Shown here one piece after another: positions 12,391 to 24,672 of a DNA stretch of 64,000 nucleotides. Below the pieces are notes generated by a model, which had not been told where the DNA came from, did no database searches, and saw only the letters and a list, made by a program, of their open reading frames with translations. How positions within the stretch are numbered: the stretch's first letter is position 1; each line of letters begins with the position of its first letter. A program made the translations under genes and the position numbers. Source of the stretch: Codonopsis lanceolata (lineage: Eukaryota; Streptophyta; Magnoliopsida; Asterales; Campanulaceae); assembly GCA_013146195.2 (NCBI GenBank), contig CM028378.1, positions 6,384,340 through 6,448,339 of the forward strand, read 5' to 3'.

Positions 12391-15300
12391 TTACTTGGAG
12401 ATAGCATTAGCAGCGCGAAACACCTCCTTTGTTCTGCCATAATACATTGCTTCACTACCAGTGAAAGTGATGAAATTCCAACCAAAAGCTGATCCTCCAA
12501 CAATATATGTCCCCTTTGTGCCAATATCTTCAAATATATGCTGTATATTATTGGCGGGTTTCTCTTCAGATTTCACATAGTTAGCATTTTCTCTGGGTTT
12601 TCTGTCATCCTGAATTTGACCCGTCACATTCTGACACTTAGCCAGGGGAGTCGTCTCTGCAGTCATCTCTTTGTACAGATCCATAAAGATCTTCATCTCT
12701 GTGCAAATTACAGTTGACTAGGCATAAGAAGAGTGTAGTAAATAACGTTAGAGAATAAGGGGTATTATGAAGGTTGTTATGTGTAACATTACTGTTTAAT
12801 ATGCACGTAGATATAAATACCCTAGCCTAACCTTTTCAGGATTAAGGCTTCCAAATCATACTTTCTTCTTCTCTACTCTATTAATTTACATGGTATCAGA
12901 GCAGGTTTCTCCATAACAACTTGGTTTGATCCACTTTAATTTTTTATTTTATTTTATTTTATTTTCCTTTCTCTACATGCAAAGGTAGGGACGTCTCGTT
13001 CTCTTCTTGCGTCGCCAAGGCGTGCGATGCGTTGAGTCACCGGAGTGTGCAACCTTGATTGATAGGCCAGCGCCGGTTGGGGTGTGGCAGTTGTGTTTGT
13101 GCGCAGGAAGGTTTCGTAGGGTTCAGAGGCGTTGACAGTTTCCATTGTTCTACAGCAAGTTGAGTGCGCCAAGCTTTTGGCCATCACCTTGCTCCTTTTG
13201 TAACCCACGCGCCACCCACAGCAGTTCGCCGTCTCCAGGCGACGCTGGAGGATCAATTTTTGTCACTAGAAAACTTCACCGTCGCCGGAGTTCAGGCCAC
13301 GTGCCGGCGCATCAGCCGGAATTTACATTTCGTAAGGTTCGTCCAAGTCCCGGTAGTCTACCTGTGTGGTTAGTTTTCTAGGTTGGACATGTTGCGACTC
13401 TGCAGTTTGTTTGGTTTCTTGGTACCTATTTTGTTTTGTTGGGACTGTTCTGTTCTGCTTGTTATGTCGACTTCCGAGACTGTTTCAGCAGTGATCACCA
13501 CTCATAATAAGCTTACAGATAAAAAGCTTGATGGCACCAACTATATGATGTGGCATAAGGTTGTTAGCAAGAGTCTTATTGGCATGGAAAAGGGCAATCA
13601 TCTCACGGATATTAAAACAAGTGAAGGTGCGAAGGTTTTGGATTGGAGATGATGCATTACTCTTTGACTAGATGATGAATTCCATGCCTGATAATGTTGC
13701 AGAGTTAATTTCACATACTGAAATAGTCAAAGATCTTTGGGAGTATTTGGAGGTGTTGTATTCGGACCGTGATAACCTGAATCGCTTGTATGACTTGTCC
13801 ACGTGTTTAGACAGAATCTAAAAAGATCGAACCGTGACTCAGTACTTTATTTTAAGAAAATGTCTCAGGAATGGTGCACTTTGCTTCCAATTACGGTAGA
13901 TGTTAAGGAGATGCAGGCACAACGTGAGCAGCTCCTTGTCATGGGTTTTTAGCTGGCTTGCGACCTGAGTTTGTAACTGCTCGATCGCAGATTTTGTCGG
14001 GGGTATTGACATTTGCTCTTTGTTTGAGGCTTTCTCGCGGGTTTTACACACATCTCCCAAGCTTCCTCCAACAGAGGGGGATGCGGGTGAGTCTTCTGCT
14101 CTTGCCGCACAAGCATTTCATGGGCATAGAAGTTATGATCATGGTGGTCGTGGTGGTGTGGTGGCGGACGCAGAGGTGGTAGAGGAGGTCGGGGTGGTCG
14201 TGGTGGTGATGATGCACATGGACGTGGAGGGAATCAGGATGTCAAAGTATGCTACCATTGTGGGGACACGGGCATCTGTAACGCAATTGTTGGAAGTTAC
14301 ATATGGGAAACCTACTGGTAACCGATTTGCTAATGTCGCTACTCATCCCGACCCTGTTAGTCGGTCCTCTCCTTTGACTGAACGGAAGATGGTTATGATG
14401 TCAGATGAAGAGTATGCTAGGTATACCCAGTTTCAGGTCTCTTAACCGTCTTCCTCTTCCTCTTCTATAGCCACTCTTGTCCATAATGGTAAACCCACTG
14501 CGTGTCTTTCCTCCTCGAGTCGCAAATGAGTCATTGATTCTGGTGCTACCAATCGTATATGACCGATGATGCATGTATTTTATCTTCCTTTACCTCTTCT
14601 ATATTGCCTAGTGTCACTTTAGCCAATGAGTTTGTTGCATGTGTTAAGGGGAGCGGAATCGCCATCACTCCATCTCTATCTTTGTCTTCTGTCCTTTATC
14701 TTCCTGGTTTTCCGTTCAATTTACTATCCATCACTAAATTAATTCGTGATTACAACTGTAGTGTCTCTTTCTTTTGTGATTCTTGTGTCTTTCAGGATCT
14801 TACGACGAAGAGGATTATTGGTAGAGGCTACGAATCAGGAAGGCTTTACTTGCTGGATGATGTTGTCTCGCCCGTTGCATGTTCAAGTGTCACTTCCCTT
14901 ACACCGCATCAGCTTCATTGTCGTTTGGGTCATCCTTGTCTCTCGAATTTGAAGAAATTGTATCCTAGTTTAGAGTCTTTGTCTACATTAAATTGTGAAG
15001 CTTGTCAGTATGCTAAACACCATCGTGTTTCATACTTTCCTAGAGTCAATAAAAAGGCATGTGTCTCATTTGAGTTGGTTCATTCTGATGTTTGGGTCTG
15101 TCTCCAGTAGTGTCGAAACTTGGTTATCGTTACTTTGTTACATTTGTGGATGATTTTTCACGTGTAACTTGGATTTACTTAATGAGAAATCGTTCAGAGT
15201 TATTCTCCATTTTTTGTGGTTTTTGTGTTGAAATTAATACCGAGTTTGGTGTGCCTATTAAAATTCTTCGTAGTGACAATGAAAAGGAATATTTCTCCAC

Positions 15301-18300
15301 CCCTTTCTCTATTTTTATGCATGATCCATGAATCCTCTTGCAATGATACACCTCAACAAAACGGGGTGGCGGAGAGAAAGAATCGCCATTTAATGAAAAG
15401 TGCTAGAGCTCTTAGCTTTCAAATGCATGTGCCTAAGCCATTCTGGTCTGATGCAGTTTTGACAGCGTGTCATCTTATTAATAGGATGCCATCCTTGGTT
15501 CTTTGGGGGGGGGAGATTCTATATCGTGTCTTATATCCTTCTCATTCGTTGTTTCCGTGTCACCACAGACCTTTATTGTGTCTATTTTGTTCGGGATCAT
15601 TGACCTCATATAATCAAGTTGGATCCCAAGTCCCTCAAATGTATCTTCCTTGGCTACTCTCGATCTCAAAAGGGGTATCGTTGTTTTTTCCGAATTGAAT
15701 CGTTATCTCATTTCTCTTGATGTCACATTTTTTGAATCACAATCATTCTATCCTTGTTATCCTCTGTCTTTTGTTGACCCATCCTCTTCGGACTCAAATG
15801 ATGATTTCTTTGTCTATCACTTTGTACGGTTTGAAGCAGCCCATGTACTACCTCCTGTACCTCCCTATCGTTATCCCGTTCAGCAAGTTTACTATCACCG
15901 TCAACAAGAGGGGCCTCCTTCTGCAACTCCTGATGTGGTCACTACCGAGCCAGTCCTCTCTTCTGCAGATCCTAGCACTCCTGTGCCACCACTATCTGAT
16001 CTAGATGTTCCAATCGCTCTTCGAAAAGGTAAGCGTAGTTGTGCACAATATTCCATTGCTGACTACGTTAGTTACTCTGGTTTGTCTTCTTCTACTTCTT
16101 CATTAATTAGTTCACTTGAGTCTTATCCTATTCCTAAGTTTGTGTCTGAGAGCAGTGGCTCACCCTAGTTGGAGAACCGCTATGGAAGAAGAGATGAAGG
16201 CTCTTGAGGAGAATCAGACTTGGGATTTGGTACCTTTGCCGAATAATAAGAGGGCAATTGGTTGTAAGTGGGTTTTCACAGTGAGAGTGAATCCTGATGG
16301 ATCTCTTGCTCGATTAAAGGCTAGTTTGGTTGCGAAGGGTTATGCCCAAACTTATGGTGTGGATTATTCAGAAACCCTCTCTCTAGTTACAAAGTTGACT
16401 TCTGTTAAGTTGTTTGTTTCTCTTGTTGCATCATACCACTGGTCGCTACACCAACTAGATGTCAAAAATACTTTTCTTCATGGTGATCTGCACGAAAAGG
16501 TTTTGTTGTTTAGGGGGAGGGGGAGGGGGAAGGGGAGTCATGGATGGTGTGCAAGTTAAAAAAATCGTTGTATGGTCTAAAACAGTCTCCTCGAGCTTGG
16601 TTTGGTCGATTTAGTAAGGTTGTGTTAAGTTTGGCCTTATGCGGTGCTGCAATGATCATTCAGTTTTTTATCGCTAGTCAACGTGAGCAGGGTGTATTCT
16701 CTTGGTTATGTATGTTGATGATATCGTCATTACTGGCTGAGATAGTGTGGGTATTTCTGCTCTAAAGTCTTTCCTTCAAGAAAGATTTCAAACAAAAGAT
16801 CTTGGGAACCTCAAGTATTTTTTGGGAATTGAAGTTGCCCGTTCAAAACAAGGCATCTTTATTTCTCAATGGAAGTATGTACTTGACTTACTTACTAACA
16901 CTGGGATGTTAGGGGCAAAACCAGCTAAGACTTCTATGGATGCTAATGTGAAGCTTAGAGATAATGATGGTAAAGAATTGAATCATCCGGAGAGGTATTT
17001 TACGCGTGTAGGGAAGTTGAACTATTTAGTTGTGACTAGACCAGACATTGCGTTAGCAGTAAGTAAAGTCAGTCAGTTTATGTCCTCTCCACGATCTACT
17101 CACTGGGGAGGCTGTCGTACGCATCCTCCGATATCTCAAAGGAACTCCAAGCCGTGGGTTACTTTATCGAGATCATGGGCACATAAGAGTCGAGGGATTT
17201 TGTGATGTTGATTGGGCTGGGTGTCCTGTTAGTAAGAAGTCAACCACAGGATATAGTATATTTGTTAGAGGCAACTTAGTGTCTTGGAAAAACAAGAAGC
17301 AACAGGTTGCGTTGAGATCCAATGCGGAGGTGGAATATAGAGCCATCGCTCAGTCGACTTGTGAGTTAATGTGGATTCGCCAAATACTGGAAGAGATGGG
17401 GTTTGGTAGTTCAACACCTATGCAGCTATGGTGTGACAATCAAACAACCATCCATATTGCATCGAATCCTGTGTTTCTTGAACGCACAAAACATATTGAG
17501 ATTGACTGTCATTTCATTCGCGAGAAGCTACAACAAAAGATTATTGTCACGTTATGTCAAGTCCCGTGAACTAATATTCTGACGAAGTCGGTTGTTGGAA
17601 ATAGGTTGAGTTATATGAGTAACAAGCTGGGCATGCATGATATTTATGCTCCAACTTGAGGGGGAGTGTTAAAGAATAAGGGGTATTATGAAGCGTGTTA
17701 TGTGTAACATTACTATCTAATTTGCACGTATATATAAATACCCTAGCCTAACCTTTTCAGGGTTAAGGCTTCCAAATCATACTTTGTTCTTCTCTTCTCA
17801 ACTTTATTCATTCCTGTGAAGAGCTTCAATTTGGCCGCGTTAAGTGTAACAAGTAAGAGATAATAATGATACTCACGTCAACTCAGCCTATGACCCACCC
17901 TTGGAATTGGTAAATATAATATTGATTTTTATGATAAATTCATGTATTTAAAGTTGTGAAAAGTAACGACTCTTACGATCTCTAATTTCCTGGGCTGCTT
18001 TGCAGTTCTGGAAGTCCGGGGTCCGTAAAACCTTCATATAGAGAAAATAAATAAAATAAAAATCAGGTCCTCAATGCTAAACAATACTAAATCAATGAAC
18101 AATAACCACAAGAGAAAATTCTAAAGGAACCGGCAGGTTACATTTAAGGCCATACGCGATATGCCCACCCCAACAACAACATATAAAATTTAATAAAACA
18201 AAAGGCAAAATAAATAAGAAGCGGAGACCCGTGGGGGGGGGAGAAGGAACAAAAATATCAAACTTTACTAAACAGTTTCCCAATTGCGTGAAATCCTTCA

Positions 18301-19739
18301 AATATAATCCCAGCCAATTTATGAGTTCCAAACTTATATAGACTACAAACCTCAGTTTTGAGCATAATAGATGACCCTAATCTATTATCTAAAAAAATAG
18401 AACAACACTTTGTAGAAATTACCAAGCAGCAGTCATACAAAAATGTTGCATCAAAAGTGAAAATGTCACCGGAAGCTCCATTTTGGGCAAACAGTTACAA
18501 ACATATCAATTAATTGTAAGATATTTCCAAGTAACTATAACGAGTCGAAAAAATAATGGTAGTTAAATAGCTTTGGGATGACAATTGATTGGGTTTAGAT
18601 CGACCTAACTCATCACATACTCCCAGGGACAACCTTCATCCCAGTTTAAAACTTCCTGGCCCAAACCAGTCCTTCCGCACATAACCATGAACTCAACCCA
18701 TCCCAAATACCCACAAACCTAGTGCTCCTTGTGGCCATGACGGCTTAAATACGTATAGGAGGTCAACAGAAGACCCAATGTACTAGGCAACATTTCTAGT
18801 CTCTTCATATGTCTGGTGACTGTATTAAGTTCCATACTAGGTTGTTGTATCCTAAGTTTTATCCTTTAATCAAGTCATATGCTCGGTGACTGTATCAAGT
18901 CATCTACTTGTAGTTGTATATATTCACATTGTGGGGAGTGATATTAAGGTCGCTCTTAAAGTTCTTGTGAAATCATTATCAATATGAGAGCAAATTCAAC
19001 CTCACCAAGATTCGCTTCCATACATTTATATTCCCTTTGCAGCTTTCTTTCCATTCCTACTCATCCCCATATACATACATACCAAAAAAATGAAGTTTTA
19101 CAATCATTCATCAAGAAGGAACCCAACCCCTCTCCCCCACCCCCAAGCACATCACACACACACACACCACCACCACCACCGCCTCCACTCGAGAACTCAG
19201 TTTACTGATCAAATTTAAAGAAAATCACGAAATGAAATTGAAACCAAGGGATATATAAAAAAAGAGAAACTAATTTTTACAATCATGCATCAAAAAAGAA
19301 ACCCCGGCACACACACTATAACGCACCACGACCACCACTTTGAAATTATATTTTACGGATCATAAAGTTTCAAGAAGTAAAACCCAGAAATGAAATCGTC
19401 ACAAATGTGTATATACAAAACAAGAGGGGAGAAAATTCAATTCAATTCACCGAATCAGAAACTCATAATTCAATGAAAACCAAAAGGAGGTGAACTGATT
19501 CTCAATCAAGAACAAAGAAACGACTCGAGATAAAAACAATTGAAATTCACCTCAAGGAAATGTGGACGGAGGTGTTCAAGAACAGCCCGCATCTTGAAAT
19601 AGCAGGAATTTTCAATGTTGACATTGCTGTGGTCAAGTTGGCGTTTCTTAGAAGATGCTGTTGGAAGAGCAGAAGGAGGTTGGGGAGTGAGTTTTTGAAG
19701 TGGGGTTTGGACATTTTGCTTTGGGTGAGGGTCTTCCAT
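12391..19739 (-). CDS. Conserved plant protein of unknown function, 183 residues, Copia element in intron 2
   Basis: Three minus-strand exons join in frame: 19551-19739 (ATG at 19739), 17977-18031 and 12391-12698 (TAA). The total is 552 bp, and all borders are GT-AG. Key segments are MEDPHPKQNVQTPLQ at the start, FKMRAVLEHLRPHFLEV across junction 1, RTPDFQNCKAAQEIRDQMK across junction 2, then FMDLYKEMTAET and a C-terminal GGSAFGWNFITF block. I recognise this arrangement as an uncharacterised plant family but cannot attach a name or function. It looks soluble, with no signal peptide or membrane segment; the middle (about residues 85-135) is polar and low in complexity. Intron 2 is about 5.3 kb because a 5 kb Copia element sits inside it on the opposite strand. 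A MULE begins 68 bp upstream of the ATG. The reading frame is intact, so the gene may still be expressed. Confidence 0.82.
12746..12890 (+). repeat. 5' LTR of Copia element
   Basis: It matches 17667-17810. It contains a TATA-like ATATAAATACC (12811) and ends just before the primer-binding site. The start CGTTAGAG corresponds to TGTTAAAG in the 3' copy, so the canonical TG is probably mutated to CG here. Confidence 0.85.
12891..12904 (+). other. Copia primer-binding site
   Basis: TGGTATCAGAGCAG directly follows the 5' LTR. TGGTATCAGAGC is the standard plant Copia primer-binding site, complementary to the 3' end of initiator tRNA-Met. Confidence 0.92.
13464..17569 (+). pseudogene. Decayed Copia gag-pol
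   Basis: Gag starts at an ATG (13464) and reads with KLDGTNYMMWHKVV, typical of Copia gag, but hits a stop at 13650. A degraded zinc knuckle (CYHCGDTG) lies near 14245. The protease DSGAT motif is at about 14536. Then come the GAG-pre-integrase block (HCRLGHP to CEACQYAKH, about 14916-15020), the integrase core (FVDDFSR, LRSDNEKEYF, PQQNGVAERKN, 15140-15390), RT (WDLVPLPNNKRAIGCKWVF, 16220-16290; YVDD at 16711) and RNase H (TTGYSIFVRG to DCHFIREK, 17240-17530). Successive blocks fall in different frames, with multiple stops. It cannot encode a working polyprotein. Confidence 0.9.
17657..17666 (+). other. Copia polypurine tract
   Basis: GAGGGGGAG immediately precedes the 3' LTR, the usual site for plus-strand priming. 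Confidence 0.85.
17667..17810 (+). repeat. 3' LTR of Copia element
   Basis: Begins TGTTAAAGAATAAGG and ends TTTATTCA. It is the partner of 12746-12890. Confidence 0.85.
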
Positions 19740-19807
19740 TTTTCTGGCTACTGAAAGAAGGCAATTGACTTCCAACTCTCTTTTTACGGGACATTGAATC
19801 GAAAAAA

Positions 19808-21000
19808 GGATTAAATAATTATTTGGTCCCTCCATTTATATATTTTTATAATTTGGTCCTACTTTTTTTAATTAGATGTGGTCCTTTTATTCAAGATTCG
19901 TTATGAGATACCTCCTCTGCACGTTACCATTAATAATATAGTCTAAAAAATTAAAATGATAAAACTACCCTTCACTATACGCACATGCACGACACATGGT
20001 ATTTGTTGATTCGCTAATTCTTTTTCCTCCAATATTTTTTGGCTAGATAGTGTTTGGCAAAATAAAATAAAATATTTTCTTTGTTCCATCCTTCATCTAG
20101 TCGGCCTCCTTCTCCATCTTCGGCCCAGCAACCAAGCCACCAGCGACCTCGCTCTAACAATGCTCCGTTTCCGCCCAGATCTAGCCCAACCGCCATCTTC
20201 AACTTCTGCCAACCCCGCCATCTCATAGCAGCCATGAGTTCTAGCTCCAAATCTAGCTTTCTCCATCACCATCGCCTGCGAAGATAGACCCATGTTTCTC
20301 TGTTTCTGCCAATTGCGGACATTCTTCAATCTCCGCCAAACCCACCTCCGAGTTTTATCTCCCACTGACGCCATCTGCAAATCCAACATCTTCGTTTTTG
20401 TTGATGTGATTGTTGTTGCTGCTGCCATGAATATTGTTCCTGACTACATTGGAGGAAAATAATCAAACCCAACATCCCCTTCTTTCTATCTCTATCTCCC
20501 TCTCTTACACACTCATTCCCGCTTTTTTATCCTCTGCTCATCCCCCGTAGTCCCATACTCCATACTCTGATTTTCTATAAACTTTGAGGATTTTAGTCTA
20601 TTGAAATCCCATACCCCACCCTTTTATCTCAGGTAATTTTGATTTCATTTCAAATTTTGGTTTCATTTCGTTTCATGTGTTAACGTTCATGAAACTAGTT
20701 GCAAGATGTAGTTGTTTTATCCGATTGGTGTATGTATTTTAGTTGTGGGTAATTTTAGTTTTTACTTCATGAATTAGATTGAAAAAATGGAAGAGAACAT
20801 TAGCTCATAGCGAGAAAGATAAGAATAGTTAAAGGGGTGAAGGGTAGTTTTGCCATTTCAAATTTTTTTAGACGGTGATATTAACGCTAGAGGAGGATAT
20901 CTCATAGTGAATCTTGAATGGAAGGACCACATCTAATAAAAAAATGGATAGGATCAAACAAAAAAAGTGTAAATGGAAGGATCAAATAATTATTTAATCC
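19808..21000. mobile_element. Mutator-like element (MULE), 1.19 kb, Pack-MULE candidate
   Basis: The left end GGATTAAATAATTATTTGG is inverted at the right end (20982-21000). Similarity between the ends extends about 170-180 bp (19808-19985 against 20825-21000) and includes the phrase AGATGTGGTCCTT. The flanks form a 9-bp target duplication with one mismatch: TCGAAAAAA (19799-19807) and TTGAAAAAA (21001-21009). Long TIRs and a 9-bp duplication are diagnostic of MULEs. There is no transposase. The centre (20080-20460) is markedly GC-richer than the surroundings and has an ATG-started minus-strand ORF (20428-20093, 111 residues, Arg/Trp-rich) that I do not recognise. Confidence 0.85.
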
Positions 21001-21292
21001 TTGAAAAAAAAATGAACCTTAAGGGCGTGTTTAGTAAAAGTTCAAACATTTGGAGTAAGTTCTTTCTTTTCAGTTTTTTTTTTTTTTTTTTTTTGTTCTT
21101 TTTTTGCTATTTTCTCAACCCACCTTTAGTGTAACTAGTGTGTAAAGCACGGGTTGGTTTTTATTTTTTCTCTCACTAAATTTATAAATATATAGTACAT
21201 TTTTATTTTATAAAATATAATATATGATATAAATGTACGTATGATATGATATTCCAATGTCATTTAATTATAAATTGAATTGTAAAAACTTT

Positions 21293-21294
21293 AT

Positions 21295-21362
<68 letters not shown>
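21293..21362. repeat. (TA)n followed by (AAT)n microsatellite
   Basis: About 10 TA units, then about 17 AAT units, abutting the left end of the long-inverted-repeat element. Confidence 0.95.
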
Positions 21363-21365
<3 letters not shown>

Positions 21366-23715
21366 GTTGGTGAGGAACACTATAATTGTGTTATCTTACC
21401 TTATTTTGTTAAATTTCAATTATGAGGGCATGACTCTTGATTTCATGAAAACTTTTTGTATTCTAGTTATTAAGTAATAATAATACTTAGTAATAATTAA
21501 TATAATAAGAGGCATTATGATATAGATGTATATATATTAGCATAAGTCTTTTAACTAAAGGCTTCTTCACAACAACCTTTGCTAAAAACTACAGCTAATT
21601 GGATCAATAATTTGAAGAGTTTGATATTGTTTATTTAAGTTGACAAAAAATCAATATCAATAGAAGAAGGAATGACCTTTTGCTAATATAGATCTCTAAA
21701 TTTGAGCATGTTATTGATATATGCATAAGCTCATAGGTGATTGAACATATCTTCATTTGGTCAATTAAGAAATTGTAATTGATTATGTTCATTTTATTAT
21801 AATTATTATTAGTACTCAAATAAAAAGTAAATGATTGTTATAATATAATTACATGAGTTAGTTAAAATAATCCTTAAGGTTTCATTTTAAATGATACATA
21901 CTCAATACCCTAATGAATGAATTTGATGGTCATTTTAATGTCACATTAATAACATAATTATAATCAAATTATTCTTTCTCTTTCTCTCATCCTCCTTTCT
22001 CTAAAGACCCTTTGCATTTCATTTTCACAGTTTATATTTTTCTATTAATGTGAGTTTTGAGTACGTATTCTATGCCCTTAGAAATCCTATTTTATATTAG
22101 TTTTTTTTTAATTTTGTTCAATCGTTGATTCTACCTCTACACACGGTTGTCAAAGACTCATGGAGAAGCTCATTGTAGTACTTGTATGTTTTTAGTCAGA
22201 ATCTTATTAAAAATGGGAGCATATGAATTGGTTTGGATTAATATGGAATTACTACCCCACGCAAAAAAGGAAGATAAAATCAAGTATATTTGTTATTTTA
22301 TGTGTTAATATTTATATAAAATAAATACTTTTGATAATATTGCTCATAAGTAATAGAATTTAAACAAATATGTAGATATTTTAATTTATTGAAAATATTT
22401 TTATGGATAATACACAATAAATCAAACGCAAGAAATTCGATACCCAAAATAAATAAAATGCTAAAGTCAAGAGCAAAATAAAAATTATTTTATATGCGGC
22501 CAAAATGATTAATATCTTCTACTATTTGTGATTGTGGGATTGTTATGATGATCAATCACAAAGAAAATGGGTAAATATGACATTACATATTTAATACTTC
22601 AATACGTTAATTTAATTTTTAATTAATTATAAATCTAATTTTTCTTTCTTTAAATGATTTGTAATATCCTTTTTTGATACGTTAAATAATATATTATCTC
22701 ATTTATAATAGGTTAACTAATATTTAATCTGATAAAATAATTTGTAATTCCATTTAAAATTGGCTAATTGTTATTTAATCTATTTTTAATAAGTTAAATA
22801 ATGGGAGGGGTAAACAAAAACCAATACTATAAAAACTTATACAAAAAAACAAAACAAAACTAAAATCAATGCAAAAACTAAAGATCACAATCAATTAAAA
22901 ACAATATATTATCACTCAAGTAGATGGAAAATACAAAAATCAAATATCAAAAATCAAAGCTAAAATAAAAAATACTATTATAACAAAAAAAAAAATCAAG
23001 AACCATAAACCATATATATAATAGAAATCTAAAACAAATCTAGAAGATATTATAATCCCACGAAGAAAGTTTTAAAAAAATCATCTAACTGAAAAATCTA
23101 ACTATGGTATAAGGAGCAAGGCGATAAAAAAGAATTCTCTAGTGATGTCTCTACCTGATCAAAAGTCGCAGGAAGAAGACAATTGTCTCTTGGAGTAGGG
23201 GCTCCATGAGTAAGACAATTGACATTAGCAAATTCAAATGAAAATTAAAGTAAAGTACACTAAACTGTTCCATCACGACCACCATGCTAGCCGACAAAAC
23301 GTAAGAACGAAGGGTGGAATAGAAATCATCAAATAAAGATATGCTTAATCACTCATGAGCCCATGCATGTATCAATGAAATGCTCAAATTTAGAGATCTA
23401 TATTAGCAAAAGGTCCTCCCCCCTTATTGACATTGATTTTTGTCAACTTAAATACACAATATCAAACTCTTCAAGTTCTTGATCTAATTAGCTAGAGTTT
23501 TAGCAAATGTTGTTGTGAAGAAGTTTTTAGTTAAAAGACTTACGATAATAAATATCCTTATATCACAATACCCCTTATTATATTAATTATTACTAAGTAT
23601 TATTATTAGTTAATGGTTAGAATACAAAAAGTCTTCATGAAATCAAGAGTCACACCCTCACAATTGAGATTTAACAAAAGAGGGTGAGGTGACACAACCA
23701 TAATGCACCTCACCA

Positions 23716-23720
<5 letters not shown>
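21363..23720. mobile_element. Non-autonomous DNA transposon with about 400-bp terminal inverted repeats
   Basis: Left arm 21363-21760 begins AAAGTTGGTGAGG; right arm 23329-23720 ends in the exact inverse. The arms align over nearly their whole length. Shared phrases include GACTCTTGATTTCATGAA, GCTTCTTCACAACAAC and TTTTGCTAATATAGATCTCT. The 1.57 kb centre is AT-rich and non-coding. Both ends abut AT microsatellites, so a target duplication cannot be seen. TIR length fits a MULE or a fold-back element. Confidence 0.8.

Positions 23721-23783
<63 letters not shown>
23719..23783. repeat. (TA)n microsatellite
   Basis: About 32 TA units directly at the right end of the long-inverted-repeat element. 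Confidence 0.95.
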
Positions 23784-23786
<3 letters not shown>

Positions 23787-24636
23787 AAAATGTCTATTTT
23801 TAAATAATTTAATAATCAAGAAATATATACATTTTATGTCCTTATTTAATGGTATTGGAAATAAAAAACAAGTAAGAAAATCAAGTGACCAAAAATTTTG
23901 AGACATAAAAGGAGTAATTTAAATCTTACATAAATGGTTATTTTTAAAAATAAAAATTAGATTTATTTTTGATAATTTTTATGAATGTTAGGAGAAATGC
24001 TATTTCTACCTATTTTTTAATTAATGCATTTCACGTGATGTGATGCTTCCTCCAACAAGTAAATTCAAATAAAAGTGAAACCTCTCAATATACTAAATTT
24101 TAGGTCGTTTGACAAATTAGAATCACCAAGTATAAGTAAAATAAAACTATGTGTATTCGAATTATCTTGATTTTTATGTGTTTGTTCCATTAGATAATAG
24201 CTTTAACCAATTACTATAATTAGGAATTGGGTATTATAAATATAGTTAATAAATGAATAATAATACTAGTTGCTATGAGACTCTTCTATTACCATCGATT
24301 GTTACCAATTATAATAGGTTATGTATAATACTAATAATAAATGTTAAAAGTGATTTTACTACTAAAGAAGTTTTAAAAGTGTTATTTTCTTTAAAACGTT
24401 CACTATCAAATGAGGACTCTTTGCTCTGAATAAAAGGAGTGCATAATTTAAGTTTGTTATAATTATAATAATACTTGAATGTAATAAATATGTTACATAC
24501 AAATGTGAAAATGTTATGGAGATTGTAGACATAATCTTTAAAAGTAGATTCTTAAAATGTAACATTTTAAATAGTATAATAAAGTTTTTGCCCGAAACAA
24601 ATAGATAAGTTAGATACTCCATATATGTATAAATTA

Positions 24637-24672
24637 GTGATGCTCCCGTGCGTTGCACGGTTTGTATACTAG
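24637..24672 (+). mobile_element. Possible Helitron 3' terminus
   Basis: A perfect short hairpin (CCGTGC/GCACGG around GTT) is followed 8 bp later by CTAG and then T, matching the hairpin plus CTRR-T signature of Helitron 3' ends. A similar, degraded motif in reverse orientation lies at 21135-21153 (CTAG then AAGCACGGG on the plus strand). No 5' TC terminus or Rep/helicase sequence was identified. Confidence 0.45.

Larger units (their letters stand above)
12746..17810 (+). mobile_element. Copia LTR retrotransposon, decayed, in intron of the unknown gene
   Basis: Short LTRs (about 145 bp) bracket a primer-binding site, decayed gag, protease, integrase, reverse transcriptase and RNase H in Copia order (integrase before RT), and a polypurine tract. 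The LTRs differ at roughly 9-12 positions by eye (about 7%), and the coding region has many stops and frameshifts, so it is old and non-autonomous. I could not find a matching 5-bp target duplication (left flank AATAA, right flank TTCCT), so the outermost bases may be eroded. It lies antisense to the host gene. Confidence 0.9.

Noticed and set aside
23658..23906. Minus-strand ORF with a Tyr-Ile repeat
   Set aside because: Translation of the TA microsatellite.
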